Positions 19,601 to 31,400 of a DNA stretch of 42,007 nt are shown piece after piece; positions within the stretch are counted from its first letter, which is position 1, and every line of letters starts with the position of its first letter. Made by a program: the position numbers and the translations under genes. A model generated the notes under the pieces. That model was not told where the DNA came from. It was given only the letters and a program-made list of their open reading frames with translations, and made no database searches. The DNA is from Bacteroidota bacterium. GTDB lineage: Bacteria > Bacteroidota > Bacteroidia > Chitinophagales > Chitinophagaceae. The stretch is taken from NCBI GenBank assembly GCA_029558715.1, contig JAKQEA010000091.1, forward strand, positions 1-42,007. The letters run 5' to 3'.

Positions 19601-22600
19601 CTGCATATAAAAACTATTCCTTCAGTTAATTTTACAATCGAAGGGCCGGCAACAGGTTGTATAAACACCGGAATACATAAATACTACCCGAGCCAGCGGG
19701 AAGCAGGTGTAAACTATAACTGGTCATTAAGTGGTGGCGGCACATTTACCACCAATGAAGATACCGCATATGTAACATGGACAACACCCGGAGTAAGAAC
19801 AATTACATTATCTACTTCCAATCAATGTGGTAACGGGCCATCAGCAAACAGAAATATTACAGTTAGTTACCCGGCGCCCTCAGCTGCTGCTATTGTAACC
19901 AAGGTAGGACGCTGGTTATATGCCACTGCGCCGGATACGGGTCAGCATGCAACCGGCCACCAATGGTACAGAAACGATACATTAATCAGCGGAGCTACCG
20001 CATCATCATACTATGCATCTCTTGCAGGCACCTATAATGTCAGGTACTATAATCTGTGTGGAGAAGGACCCGCTTCTAATTCATTTTCTTTTGCGGCCAA
20101 TTCCATTCCGCAAACCATTAATTTTCCTGCTATACCAAATAAAACTTATGGTGACTCCGCTTTTGCCATTGTTGCAACAAGCATATCAGGTCTTCCCGTT
20201 TCTCTGGCTTTGATAAACGGACCGGGAACTTTATCCGGAAACACTTACACTATTACAACCACCGGCACTGCCACCATCAGGGCTACACAACAAGGAGATG
20301 ATGTGTATGATACAGCTGCTATTGTAATCCAGAATATCATTATCGATAAAGCTGCACAAACCATCAGTTTCCCGGTAATAACAGACCAGGTACTTGGATC
20401 TGCACCGCTTGTTCTGAATGCCACTGCAAGTTCTGGTTTACCTGTTGGCTTTTCATTATTATCAGGTCCTGCTGCACTGGCCGGAAACCAGTTGACCTTT
20501 ACCGGGCTGGGTACCGTTAGTATTACAGCCAATCAGAATGGTGATACTAATTACCTGGCAGCCACTTCTGTTAACAGAACATTCTGTGTAAGAGTAGCTG
20601 AGCTTGCCACGATTGCAGGGCCTCAGTTTGTTTGCCCCGGTCAGTCAGCAACTTACCGGATTAATAAAGTAAATGGGCTTACATACAGTTGGCGCTTATC
20701 TGACGGTACTACTTACCCATCCATCGCTGATACAGTAAATATTACATGGGGCGGCGCAGGTTCGTATACATTGATAGTGTCTGCCACCGGGCCCTGTGGT
20801 GCATCAACAGCAAACGATTCATTATTGATTAATGTAGTTACAGCAGTTACCCCGGGAGCAGTCGCTAACATGCTGCCGGCAGATGGTGCAACAGATCAAA
20901 CCCTGCCCTTAAATCTTTCCTGGTTGCCGGGCAGCAATGCACTGACGTATGATTTATATATATGGGATTCAGCTACGACACAACCAACCACTCCGTATGC
21001 AGCCAATATGACCAATGTATCCTATATTATACCACAAGGTGCCTTACTATATCATAAAACATATAAATGGAAAGTTGTTTCAAAAAATGCCTGTCTGCAA
21101 ACTGATGGACCTATTCAGCATTTCAGGCTTAAGAAATTACCCGATCTTATAGTCAGCAATGTCCAGGCCCCCGCAGCTGCCTTCTCCGGACAAACGATAA
21201 CTATTAACTGGAGAGTTACCAATAATGGACCCGGCAACACGGCCACCAACCAGGGCTGGACCGATGCCGTATTCCTTTCTTTTGACACCATACCTAATTT
21301 TAACATTACGCCCAATACCAGTCCGGCTGCCTGGAATCAATTGGAATTCCCTGTAAGGCCATTACTTATCGCTACCCGGAATAATGTATCCTCCCTGGAT
21401 AGTGGACAGCATTACGACAATTCAGTGAATTTTACTTTGCCCATTAATTATAGCCAGCCCTTATATGCTTACGTAATTACCAACTTTCCGGCTAACAGTT
21501 CATTAGTGCAAATGACTGTGGCAAATGATACAGCAAGGGCTGCAAACGCTATTAACGTAACCTTATCTCCCACACCCGACCTTCGGGTAGATACAGTATT
21601 TACTCCGGCATCTGTTTTTTCAGGATCTACCATCAATGTTACTTACAAAGTAAAAAATTATGGAGTGCTGACACCAACGGGCAGCCAGTGGACAGATAAA
21701 ATTTATATTTCTCAGAGTCCCATTTTCAATATAAATAATGCTATCCTGTTAAAACTTCCAAGGGCTAATGGTACTTATTATCCAAACGCATCGGATGTGG
21801 CAATTTTAAACAACACACAATTACTGGCTGATAGCTCATATACAAAATCAGTTCAGGTAGTAATCCCCAATTTTATTTCAGGCCAGTGGTTTATTTATGT
21901 TCATACTAATAGCACTGCCAGTTTGTATGAAGGGGCTTTAGCCAACAATAACATCAACAATAAGCAACTACAGGTATTCCTTACCCCTACCCCACAACTT
22001 ACCATCAACAGCCTGGCAGTACCAGTTACTACAGCCGGTACTACACAGCCGGTAGGTGTAAACTGGAATATTCTCAATACCGGTTTCAATGATAACCTGG
22101 AAAAAAATAAAGGGCATTACTATATTGCTTCTGGATCATGCAGCCTGCCCGGAACAGCAGGTACAGGTATTCGGTTAAGCGACAGCATCGGTTTTGGTTC
22201 CAGCTACTGGATTGACAGGGTTTACCTGAGCACCGACCCCAGCGGCATTAATGGAAATGCAGTGCTGGTTGGAGAAAAAGTTCATGGCATATTAAACAGC
22301 GGAATTGGTGCAGACTTTGCCCCGTCCATAAAATGTGTTACCACCGGAACGGATCCTTCAACTGAAAATATTAATACATCAAATGTTGTAAGACCGGGTA
22401 CAAACCATCCTGTCGTATTGAACTTTGTGATACCTGCTGATCTGCAACCCGGCAACTATTATGTGTATGTCAGGGCGAATGCTTTACAAACTGTTTTTGA
22501 ATACCCCGGTACTCCGCAAATAAGGCGAAGTACACTGCCAATTACTATTCAAAGACCGGATGCAACAGTATCAGTAACTATTCCTTCCACAGCCAATGCC

Positions 22601-25474
22601 GGACAGTCACTTACTATAAACTATAATGTGTTGAATAATGGACCCGGATCAGTATTTAATGCTATTCGCAAAGACAAAATCTATATCAGCAATTCTGCAG
22701 TATTTGATGGCTCAGCACAGCTTATCAGTACACAGACATTCACAGAAAATTTACCTGCCGGCACACCTGTACCGCATTCAATAAGCTACACTATTCCACC
22801 ATCCGCTTCCGGAAACAGGTATTTCTATGTGCATACCAATTTTGACAGTACATTCAGGGAAACCAGTTATAGTAATAATATCAGCGCACCGGCAGTCACC
22901 AATGTGCTGAATCCAACACCTGCCGACCTGGTTGTAACTACCGTTCCAATAGCCGATTCAATCTTCACCATTTACAACTCGAAAATAAAATATACAGTAA
23001 CCAATAATGGCCCCGGCAGTACTTATGGCAACTGGTCAGACAGTATATTCATCAGTTGCAATGCCACTTACAATCCGGCAACCAGCTATTTTGTTGCAAA
23101 AAGAGAGCATAATGAAATAGTAACCTCCGGTGGCAGCTACACTGATTCGTTCAATGTAAGTATGTCGCTCAGCTGGCATATCAACCCTTGCTTTCCTCAA
23201 ACTGCCTATTCTACTGCTTACTTCTTTGTAAAAACAAATGCCAATGGTAATGTGCATGAAGCGGCCAATAGCAATAATAATGTAACGGGCTCCGGTGCAA
23301 AGGTGCTGGTAAATCCGCTGGTTGATCATATTGTGACAACTGGTTCCTGTCCGGATACAGTCACTGTAGCAAGACCTTATAACACAAGCTGGACAGTTAA
23401 GAATACCGGCTATAATACAGGCCCCTCCTATTATCAGTTCTGGTATGATGCTGTTTTCTTTTCACCCGATTCTATAGAAAACAATAATGATGTATTGGCC
23501 AGCCAGTTTTTTGTATCTACAAAACTAGAACGCAACCAGAGTTATACAGAAACACAAAACGCTATACCTCCAAATATTCCTGCCGGCGATTACTATGTAT
23601 ATGTAAAAACAAATTGGCTAAACTATATTCTTGGAGAGAAAGTAATTACCAATAACAGCAATTTTATCCGCAATGCTTCAGGCGCAGCAAAAAAAATACA
23701 TGTTGTTCAACCGCCGCTCCCTGAACTGACTGACACTATTATTACAGCACCTTTAACAGCTCCGGCAGGTCAGCCCATGACTGTAGTGCATAAAATAACC
23801 AATACCGGCGCAGGACCTACCTATCCCGGTAGCTGGAGCAATAAGTTGTGGTTATCAGGTGACTTCATTCCCGGCAACAGTGGTGATGTACAGCTTTCTG
23901 CAAAGAATATCGCCACCGTACTACAACCAGGACAATCGATGAATGACACCATGAGTTTTACGCTCAACATTAATACCGTTCCGGGCAATTATATTCTGAT
24001 TGCACAAGCCGATGCATTCAATACAGTTTACGAAGTAAACGATACAAATAATCTTGCCTTTAGTTACGTAACCGTGTATACACAGCAGCCAGTAGATTTG
24101 ATTGTTGAAAATGTGATGAAGCCTGATACTGTTATGCTTGGTTACAGTATTGATACGGCTAAATGGGTTATTGCCAACCTGTCAGCCAATACAGCAACAG
24201 GTATTTCTTCAGACGGTATTTATCTCTCAGATAATACAATACTTGATTCAACAGCTGTATTAATCGGTATAAAGAACAAGACTATCAATATGCCACCTCT
24301 TGACAGGGATACTATCAGCATGCAACCAATAGTAACCAGTGTGATTGAAGGAAATTATAATGTATTAATTAAAACAGACCTGCTCAATAACATCAACGAA
24401 ACTGACAAGAATAATAACACCGGTATATCTGCAGGCAGTATTTATGTGAAAGCAAAGGAGCTGAAACTGAACATTACTGAAAACAATACCCTGCATACAC
24501 TTACCCGCTATTACAAACTGGTGATCCCTGATTCATTGAACGGATCTACCATACTGGTTACACTGAAAACGAATGATTCACTGACCATGCGGAATGAAAT
24601 GTATATCGGACTGGGATATGTGCCGTCACCTTCACATTTTGATTACAGGTTTGGTACAGCCAACTATGGAAACCAGCAGATAGTAATGACAACAGTGACT
24701 GATTCGGTTTATTATATCGCCGTACGCTGCATATCACCTAATCCGCTGGTACAAAATATAACACTGAATGCAGTGAAGCTACCATTTGCTATATTGAATG
24801 TGCAGTCAAATTCAGGCGGTAATATCGGGAATGTAACAGTAAAGCTCAGCGGTTCTTTGTTTACCAATAATATGGTAGCAAGATTGAATAATGGAGGTAC
24901 TGTTATTTACTCATCCATAGTATACTTCATCAACAGTACAACTGTATTTGCTACGTTCAACCTGCTGGGCAAGCCATTGGGGCTATATGATGTATCGCTG
25001 ATAAAACCAGATTCTGCTGTGGCAACACTGCCGGGCGGATTTACCATAACCACAGGTAATAACGGTGGTATCCTTACCGGTGGCGGTAATAATACCGGGC
25101 AAACCGGAAGCGGCACCCAGCCTGGTTGTGATCCCGGCACACCGGGCGGATTGAATTCACTGCTGGTAACAGAAGTAATTGTTCCGGAAAAAGTATTTGT
25201 TGGCTGGCCCTTTGTAATCCAGATAAACTATGCCAACCCTGCCAACTTTGATGTGCCGGCTCAAACAAGAACACTCTATAATGATAAAGAAGTGCTGATG
25301 GCGCTTACGCAGGCTGGCCTTGCAAACGGAACAACGGCATTACACCTTGAACTGACTGAACCCGGTGGACCCCCGGGTATCATCAGGGCTGGCGCCACCG
25401 GAACAATAACCGTGTATGGAAAAACTCCGCCAGATATGCCGGGACATACATATATCAACTTTACTATAAAGTAA
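16610..25474 (+). CDS. giant secreted CARDB-repeat protein, partner of the RHS protein
   Basis: This is a 2954-residue exported protein. Residues 1-22 are a signal peptide (FIYLFLLLVAVNPLTVIAQ). Then come leucine-rich, receptor-L-like repeats (about 70-450, e.g. SLTSLNGLG, TSLTGLSDN), a domain beginning TWTGTNGTDWNDPDNW (about 460-550), beta-rich sequence to about 1000, a PKD-like domain (about 1005-1095), two QTI-F repeats (about 1167-1325), a second PKD-like domain (about 1337-1410) and a fibronectin-like domain (about 1415-1510). About eight CARDB adhesion domains follow, starting near 1511, 1656, 1795, 1983, 2105, 2238, 2371 and 2495 (each PDL-V-x(n)-V-NNGPG). A pre-peptidase-like segment, an IPT/TIG-like fold and a Gly-rich linker (about 2815-2845) end in a domain with YANPANFDVPAQ. 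No T9SS sorting domain is recognisable. The role is likely adhesive or structural. Confidence 0.9.
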   Translation: MTRFIYLFLLLVAVNPLTVIAQRNPAQKVNISALENKIVIPQWASSTANNFGNTPVQHRIEATCDTILLTRQSQIDSFKILYPGCTSVQLLEVNGQGASPAITQLDSLNEIVSISQNLKISHTSITSLAALSALVSLGDTLELQYNFLQTSIGLNNLISLGDVIINKLPALNSIAGLSNTIDTIGGVLIDSTSLTSLNGLGTVVHMNGYLDLRHSPIVSLSSLTNLRSINGYLRFEFLPSLTSIGLTDLESVYGFLFSGLDNLTSLTGLSDNLTTTNLGTIWMINTGLTSLAGLNNVTGCSNFYFWLNPNLTTLNGFNQVSGDVPGGISLWANDALTDISALSNITSISNGDLDFHGNNQLSNLAGLGNIVTIGRRLRIYENPIITSLAFLNNSLDIQDNNTEGIQIENNPQLSVCSFDPVCNYLNNGGFGVVQNNAPGCTSIAEIQAGCGPGCTSGVLKTWTGTNGTDWNDPDNWSPIGVPGNCDKVYIPSGVPDNPEANGSLSTGGLIMESGSSLEMNGYNLVCKDTVYIDDGDIYNANSIQFNKINDPYIFDASIQANSTITIDKYFGSLYFAYNTFSGNVVLIDSIDRSGLAEISSNQFNNDLTIFGTSQVPGANTFVSSSGDDYISGSFGVAYTSIANLSAGTGGTLHIGGDLNLNTNVNPSLINLNSVNFNGGSNSHIRQFGTVPVSFNNLYTDKFSKAQLIIPEHDIFLRGTACLSGGLIKTSPTALLIAEDNASINCHSSESWVWGPLKKIGDDQFTFAVGDSLKKALLTLATAPAQVNDAFTAQYFQVNPSAAGYDTSLHAASLTAVSGKEYWILNRDNGTSNVKVNLQYDSTRSQQISSIYSLRTSSWNGSQWINNGAFTVSGNLHEAYVVSQDTLSSFGPITLGYVIPPRIPVITITSMDSVVCRGSSFKVHYTVDTLMFPANTFTAQLSDSAGSFNNSLNIGYLISTTNSDSIVAFIPANTVLSSAYRVRVTGTAPPDTSINTKPLHIKTIPSVNFTIEGPATGCINTGIHKYYPSQREAGVNYNWSLSGGGTFTTNEDTAYVTWTTPGVRTITLSTSNQCGNGPSANRNITVSYPAPSAAAIVTKVGRWLYATAPDTGQHATGHQWYRNDTLISGATASSYYASLAGTYNVRYYNLCGEGPASNSFSFAANSIPQTINFPAIPNKTYGDSAFAIVATSISGLPVSLALINGPGTLSGNTYTITTTGTATIRATQQGDDVYDTAAIVIQNIIIDKAAQTISFPVITDQVLGSAPLVLNATASSGLPVGFSLLSGPAALAGNQLTFTGLGTVSITANQNGDTNYLAATSVNRTFCVRVAELATIAGPQFVCPGQSATYRINKVNGLTYSWRLSDGTTYPSIADTVNITWGGAGSYTLIVSATGPCGASTANDSLLINVVTAVTPGAVANMLPADGATDQTLPLNLSWLPGSNALTYDLYIWDSATTQPTTPYAANMTNVSYIIPQGALLYHKTYKWKVVSKNACLQTDGPIQHFRLKKLPDLIVSNVQAPAAAFSGQTITINWRVTNNGPGNTATNQGWTDAVFLSFDTIPNFNITPNTSPAAWNQLEFPVRPLLIATRNNVSSLDSGQHYDNSVNFTLPINYSQPLYAYVITNFPANSSLVQMTVANDTARAANAINVTLSPTPDLRVDTVFTPASVFSGSTINVTYKVKNYGVLTPTGSQWTDKIYISQSPIFNINNAILLKLPRANGTYYPNASDVAILNNTQLLADSSYTKSVQVVIPNFISGQWFIYVHTNSTASLYEGALANNNINNKQLQVFLTPTPQLTINSLAVPVTTAGTTQPVGVNWNILNTGFNDNLEKNKGHYYIASGSCSLPGTAGTGIRLSDSIGFGSSYWIDRVYLSTDPSGINGNAVLVGEKVHGILNSGIGADFAPSIKCVTTGTDPSTENINTSNVVRPGTNHPVVLNFVIPADLQPGNYYVYVRANALQTVFEYPGTPQIRRSTLPITIQRPDATVSVTIPSTANAGQSLTINYNVLNNGPGSVFNAIRKDKIYISNSAVFDGSAQLISTQTFTENLPAGTPVPHSISYTIPPSASGNRYFYVHTNFDSTFRETSYSNNISAPAVTNVLNPTPADLVVTTVPIADSIFTIYNSKIKYTVTNNGPGSTYGNWSDSIFISCNATYNPATSYFVAKREHNEIVTSGGSYTDSFNVSMSLSWHINPCFPQTAYSTAYFFVKTNANGNVHEAANSNNNVTGSGAKVLVNPLVDHIVTTGSCPDTVTVARPYNTSWTVKNTGYNTGPSYYQFWYDAVFFSPDSIENNNDVLASQFFVSTKLERNQSYTETQNAIPPNIPAGDYYVYVKTNWLNYILGEKVITNNSNFIRNASGAAKKIHVVQPPLPELTDTIITAPLTAPAGQPMTVVHKITNTGAGPTYPGSWSNKLWLSGDFIPGNSGDVQLSAKNIATVLQPGQSMNDTMSFTLNINTVPGNYILIAQADAFNTVYEVNDTNNLAFSYVTVYTQQPVDLIVENVMKPDTVMLGYSIDTAKWVIANLSANTATGISSDGIYLSDNTILDSTAVLIGIKNKTINMPPLDRDTISMQPIVTSVIEGNYNVLIKTDLLNNINETDKNNNTGISAGSIYVKAKELKLNITENNTLHTLTRYYKLVIPDSLNGSTILVTLKTNDSLTMRNEMYIGLGYVPSPSHFDYRFGTANYGNQQIVMTTVTDSVYYIAVRCISPNPLVQNITLNAVKLPFAILNVQSNSGGNIGNVTVKLSGSLFTNNMVARLNNGGTVIYSSIVYFINSTTVFATFNLLGKPLGLYDVSLIKPDSAVATLPGGFTITTGNNGGILTGGGNNTGQTGSGTQPGCDPGTPGGLNSLLVTEVIVPEKVFVGWPFVIQINYANPANFDVPAQTRTLYNDKEVLMALTQAGLANGTTALHLELTEPGGPPGIIRAGATGTITVYGKTPPDMPGHTYINFTIK

Positions 25475-25485
25475 AAAACTAAAAA

Positions 25486-28400
25486 ATGATTCGCTCACTT
25501 TCAAACTGGAGTATGAAAAGCATAATCAAAAAATATAGAGCATTGTTAATATTCCTGTTGCCCCTAACGGTTGAGACATCAGCACAAAATATCAACATCC
25601 CCAACAAAACCGGGCCGATGGGTTTGCAGGTGAATACGTTAACTGGTAATCTTTACTTTACCCGCAACGACCTGTATATTCCAGCAAGAGGTTTTGCGTT
25701 GAATATTACATTTCACTATAACAGTTTCAATTTTGAACAAAATGATGGGTATGGCAATGGCTGGAGTTTTAATTACAATATCAGGTACAAAAATGATACA
25801 GCCGGAGCAAAAGCCATAGTATGGAGTGACGGAAGAGAAGATGTTTACTATGCAGCTGGCGGAGGTTCATTTCTTACACCAAGAGGATTTTTTAATACAC
25901 TTACTGAATATGAGCCCGGCAAATACCGCATTACTGAAACAGACGGGACCAAATTCTTTTTTGATAACAGTACTCACAAGCGGATCACCCGTATGGAAGA
26001 GCCGAATGGCAACTTTATCAATTTCAGTTATACCGATACCTTACTCACTTCGCTGGTGAATGGCGCCGGACAAAGTATCACCCTGGCCTACACCAATGGC
26101 AAACTGAGTACATTAACCGATGCCATAACCACCCCAGCCCGTATTTACACTTATTCATATGATGGAGCCGGTAACCTTATACAGGTAAAGGATCCTTTGA
26201 ACAATACATATAAATATGCATATCTCGTTAATGGACCGATGAAAGCAATTACTGACAAGAACAATAATAAAGTAGATATTATTTACTTCAACAATTTTGC
26301 CATCAGTGAATTAATAGGTTGCAATAAAAGAATAAGTCTCAGTTATGATACTGCTACCCTTACCACCCTCGTCACAGATTATCTTGAATCGGGAAACAAC
26401 CAGGTAACCAAATACGAATTCAAAAAACAGGAAGATAAAAGATGGCTCAGCGGGATCTCTGGCAACTGTTGCGGTTTCAATATGAAGTTTGAATTTGATG
26501 CAGCGGGAAATAAAATAAAAGAAACGGATGCAAAAGGAAATGTAACCACTTTCACTTATGACAGCAGGGGAAATATGCTTACCATGACTGATGCAATGAA
26601 CCATACTGTCACATACACTTATACAACAGATTATAATAAAGTAGCCAGTTTTACTGATGAGAAAGGGTTCACCACCACCATGTCCTACGATCTTAAAGGA
26701 AATCTCATCCAATTGGTAGAACCAGGAAATCTTGTATATACCGCCACGTATGTAGCCAACGGCGATATCATTAGCAGTACCGACCCTAAAGGCAATACAT
26801 TTACTTATAACTATGACACATATGGCAACCCCACAAATGTAACCGGGCCTAATGGCTATACGGCAGTCCTGGGATTTGATGCAAGAAGTAACTTACTTTC
26901 ATTCACCGATGCAAGAGGAAATACCAGGAACCTGGAATATGACATATTGGACAGGCTGAAAAAAATTATTGATCCCATTAATAATAATGTCCAGGTAAAT
27001 TATGACAACGCAGGAAACCCTGTTTCCTTTATCAATGAAAACAATGAAACAAGCCTCGCTGCATATGACGCCAGCAACCGCCCGGTAGAAATGACGGATC
27101 CCAAAGGCGGAAAAACTTTTATCACTTACGATGCGATGGATAATTTGAAAACCATCACCAATGCTGTGGGCAGTATTACAAAATTTGACTACGACAACCG
27201 CAACCGCCTGAACAAAGTAACCGACCATGAGGGCAATATTACTACTGCCGAATATGACGCCAAAGGAAATATAACGGGCATTAATATGCCCAACGGGCAA
27301 AGAATGAGCTATACATATGATGTACTGGACAGGGTAAATTCTGTTACCGACATTACGGGTAACATCCTGAATTTTACATATGACATTAACAGTAATGTCA
27401 GCAGCTATACCAACGGCGCCGGTGCCACACATACGTTTGAATACGACAGCCTGAACCGTATAAAAAAAGTAACCGACCCGCTGAACAATACTTACCAGCT
27501 CACTTACGATAAAAACAGCAATATCATTTCTGTAAAAGACCGGAATGGTTTTACATCCACTTATACATACGACAGCCTTGATCGTATAAAAACAGCAACA
27601 GATAATAACGGTAACACGGTTACCAGCACCTACGATGCTGTGGGAAATGTAGTGTCGCTGAAAGACCAGAATAATAATATCACCAACTATACTTACGACA
27701 GCCTGAACCGGGTGAAGCGTACCACTTACCCTGACGGACGCTTTATAGAGTATACCTACGACAAAAAATGGAACATGATTGCAAAGCGGCTGACAGATGG
27801 CACTATGATTAACTTTGCTTATGACTCGTTGAACAGAGTTGTATCAAAAACACTGCCCGGCGGGCATATTTTTAATTATACTTACGATGCTCTTGGCCGT
27901 TTATTAACAGCCTCCAACAACAGCGGCACTGTAACACTGGCTTATGATGCTTTGAACCGCATCATATCAGAAACATATGGTGGCAGAACGGTTAATTACT
28001 CTTACAATGTTTCCGGGAGGACGCAAACCACTGTTTACCCCGACAGCACCATGGTTACAAAAAGCTATGACAGCCGCAACCGCCTGCTAAGCATTTCAAT
28101 AAACGATGTTGTGCAGGTAAGCTACCAATACAACAACTTCGACCAGGTTATATCAAAAACTTTTGCCAACGGTATTACTACCTCATACCAGTATGATTTT
28201 GCCAACCGGCTGAGCAGCATCTCAACTGTCGGAGCTTCCATACAAAACAGCAGCTTCTCTTATAATAACGAGCAACAGAAGACTTCGATTAACCGGCTGA
28301 ATGATCCGGGCAGGTCAGAACAATTTATCTATGATAATGGACACAGGCTTACCAATTACAAAAGGGGCATTATCGGTAATCCTCCGGTTATTGAAAACAC

Positions 28401-31400
28401 CTACACTTATGATGCTCTCGGAAACAGAACAGCAGCAAACCTGAATGGCATAAACACAACTTACACAAGTAACAATCTGAACCAGCTCGTCAACAGTAAT
28501 AATGGCACACAAAACATCAACTTTACTTACGATAATAATGGCAACCTGACTTATGACGGGCAATTTTATAAACAATATGATGCAGAAGGAAGGTTAATTA
28601 AAGACTCTTCATCACCCGTAAATGTTCTCACCTACCAGTACGATGCACTGAACAGAAGAGTGAAAAAAAATATGAATGGAAATATCCTGAACTATAGTTT
28701 TTCGGGCATGAAGGCTATTGAAGAAAGGGATAATGCAAACAGTATCCTGAATAAAACCATTTTTGCCGGCTTTCTTACCCCGCTGCTGAACGAAAAAAAC
28801 AATAACCGCTACTACTACCACCAGAATGAAATGAACTCTGTAGAAGCTATCAGCAACGAGCAGGGAAGGCTGATTGAGAAATACGACTATGATGTATATG
28901 GCAAAATGAGCATTTATGATTCGCTGAACAACTCGTTGGCAGGTTCTCTTGCAGGCAACCGCTTTGGCTTTACAGGCCAGGTGTATGACAGCGCCACTGG
29001 CAGTTATAAATTTTTCTTCAGAGAATATAATCCTTCAACAGGACTATTTAATCAAAGGGATTTGATCGGCTATGCAGATGGTATGGGTATGTACCAGTAT
29101 GTGCATAACAACCCCGCGAATGGGATAGATCTGCTTGGACTGGATGACTTTATAGATTATACTGGAAATACGGTTGGGAATGCTAATAGTATTTCACCTC
29201 TCCTTCCAGAAATGCTTGCCCCTGTGCAGGAATACATAGTAAGAAGTCAGAAAGGAGGACATATAGTGAGAATAGGTGAATTTACACGAGAGTTAGGATT
29301 AGGTGGTCAGTTTTATAACGGAACTCTTAAAATATTAAATTCTACAGGACTTAGTTTCATTCTAACTCCTATAAACATCGTAGGAACTATAAGATCTTAT
29401 AATAAAATGAGAGATCCATGTGCAACAGACGGACAAAAAACAGATGCAGCCATCAGTACTTTTAGCGGAGCACTTAACTCTGGTATGGGATTATATGTCT
29501 TCGGGAGATTTTTGTTTCACACAGGAGTAGGTTATGCGCTTACAAATATTGCTAATGCATTTCTTTCAAATCCTGTTTCAAGAGGAGCTGCTTTAAGATT
29601 TTCTCTACAGTTTGGACTTGCAGGGGCAGCTGAATCATTTGGTACTTTCTCGGCCGGAACGCTTGTTTCAAAAGCAGGGGCAGGAGGTATTTTCTCTTCC
29701 GTCGCTGGTGGTCTCGCCTTATACAGCCTTGCTAATATGGCCTGGCAAAAAGCTACAATGCAGTCCTTTGCCGAAACCGGGGAGAGTATTGATTTACCAT
29801 TGGTAGATGTGCTGGCAACAGCTGATTTTAATCAATATCCAAAAGAAGCAAATCGTCATATGATGAAATATCACTCCGATAAATACTGGGAAGCTAAAGC
29901 AAAAGTGGAGGCCAAAGGTTCCCGGGGAGGCGGAGGCCATTGGAAAGCGCCTAAACCCGGAGGCTCCAATGATCCTTGCCCACCGGATGGAGCCGGCGGC
30001 ACTCAAAAAAATCCTGGTGCAGCAGGTGCTGCTTCAGCAATCACCGAAGCCATTTCATCCTGGGATCCCAACGAGATCATCGGGCCCGATGGTGTGCCAG
30101 ATAAAAGCTGGGTGAGTATTAACGACAGGTTACCCTATACAGTAACATTTGAAAATGATATTTCTGCCAGTGCTCCTGCCAAATATGTAAAGGTGGTGGT
30201 GCCGGTACATGAAAAAATGGATGCTGCAACATTTCAGCTCGGCAGCTTTGGTTTCAACAGTCTCACCTTCACAGTACCTCCTGCTACTGCTTCTTATTAT
30301 CAACGACTGGATTGCCGTGATTCACTTGGCTTATATGTCGATATCATTGCAGGTTATGATGTGGTGAACAACTATGCTTTTTGGGAATTTCAGTCAATAG
30401 ACCCGGTTACCTTCCTGCCACCGGCTGATCCGCTGAAAGGCTTCCTGTTGCTGCAGGACAGTACGAACCAAACCTATGGACATGGCTTTGTGAACTTCAG
30501 CATCAAACCCGTTACGACAGCACAAACATTAGACAGTATCCTGGCAAGGGCAGATATCGTATTTGATGCTAATGATACGATACCTACCAATATCGAAAAG
30601 AATACTATTGATGCATTACCACCAACCAGCCAGCTTGGTAACCTGCCGGGCAATAGCAGCAATCCGCTCACACTTACCTGGTCAGGCGCAGATGATACAA
30701 ACGGTTGCGGTCTGAACTACTTTACCTTATATATTTCTAATGACGGAATTAATTTCAGTATCCTGAAAAGCGGTATCACCCGTACAGACACCACCCTCAC
30801 CCTTGCACCTAATATCCGTTATTATTTCTTTGTATTGGCTACCGATAGTGTGGGTAATACAGAAGTACTGCGACCGGGTGAAATTAAAAACACATTTATC
30901 GGGGCAACATTGCCGGTTAACTGGTTATACTTCAGGGGAAATAATCACAACAAGGATAATATACTTGAATGGGCTACTTCCAGTGAGCAAAATTCGAAAG
31001 AGTTTAAAGTGGAAAGATCCCTGGATGCAATTAACTTTTCAGCCATTGGTACAGTGCCTGCGGCAGGCAACAGCAGCAGTATCAGCACCTATGATTACAC
31101 TGACAGGAATATTGATCAGTTGAACAGTTCCGTGATGTATTACCGGCTCAGGCAGGTGGACCTTGATAATAACTATAGGTACTCTGCTGTTGTACGATTA
31201 ACATATAAAGAGACAGCAACCATCAATTCGATTGTGTATCCTAACCCGACAAGCCGGATCCTTACCATCACAGTTGGTGATAAGAACCTGATTGGCACCA
31301 TGGCTTCAATATATGATATGAATGGCAGGCTGATAGAAAGTATAAAGATCAGTGCCCAAAGTCAGACAGTCGATATAAGCAGGTACACGAACGGAATTTA

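Noticed and set aside
25475-25485. Frameshift splitting one giant gene into the CARDB and RHS parts
   Set aside because: The second gene has its own ATG and a clear signal peptide, so two separate proteins are the better reading.
26899-27432. A 177-codon open frame on the minus strand inside the RHS gene
   Set aside because: It is antisense to the YD repeats. The repeated codon pattern of the real gene keeps the opposite frame open, and no promoter or family match is visible.
26150-28660. Regularly spaced repeats resembling a CRISPR array
   Set aside because: They are degenerate coding repeats (YD motifs) in one long reading frame, without conserved direct repeats or spacers.
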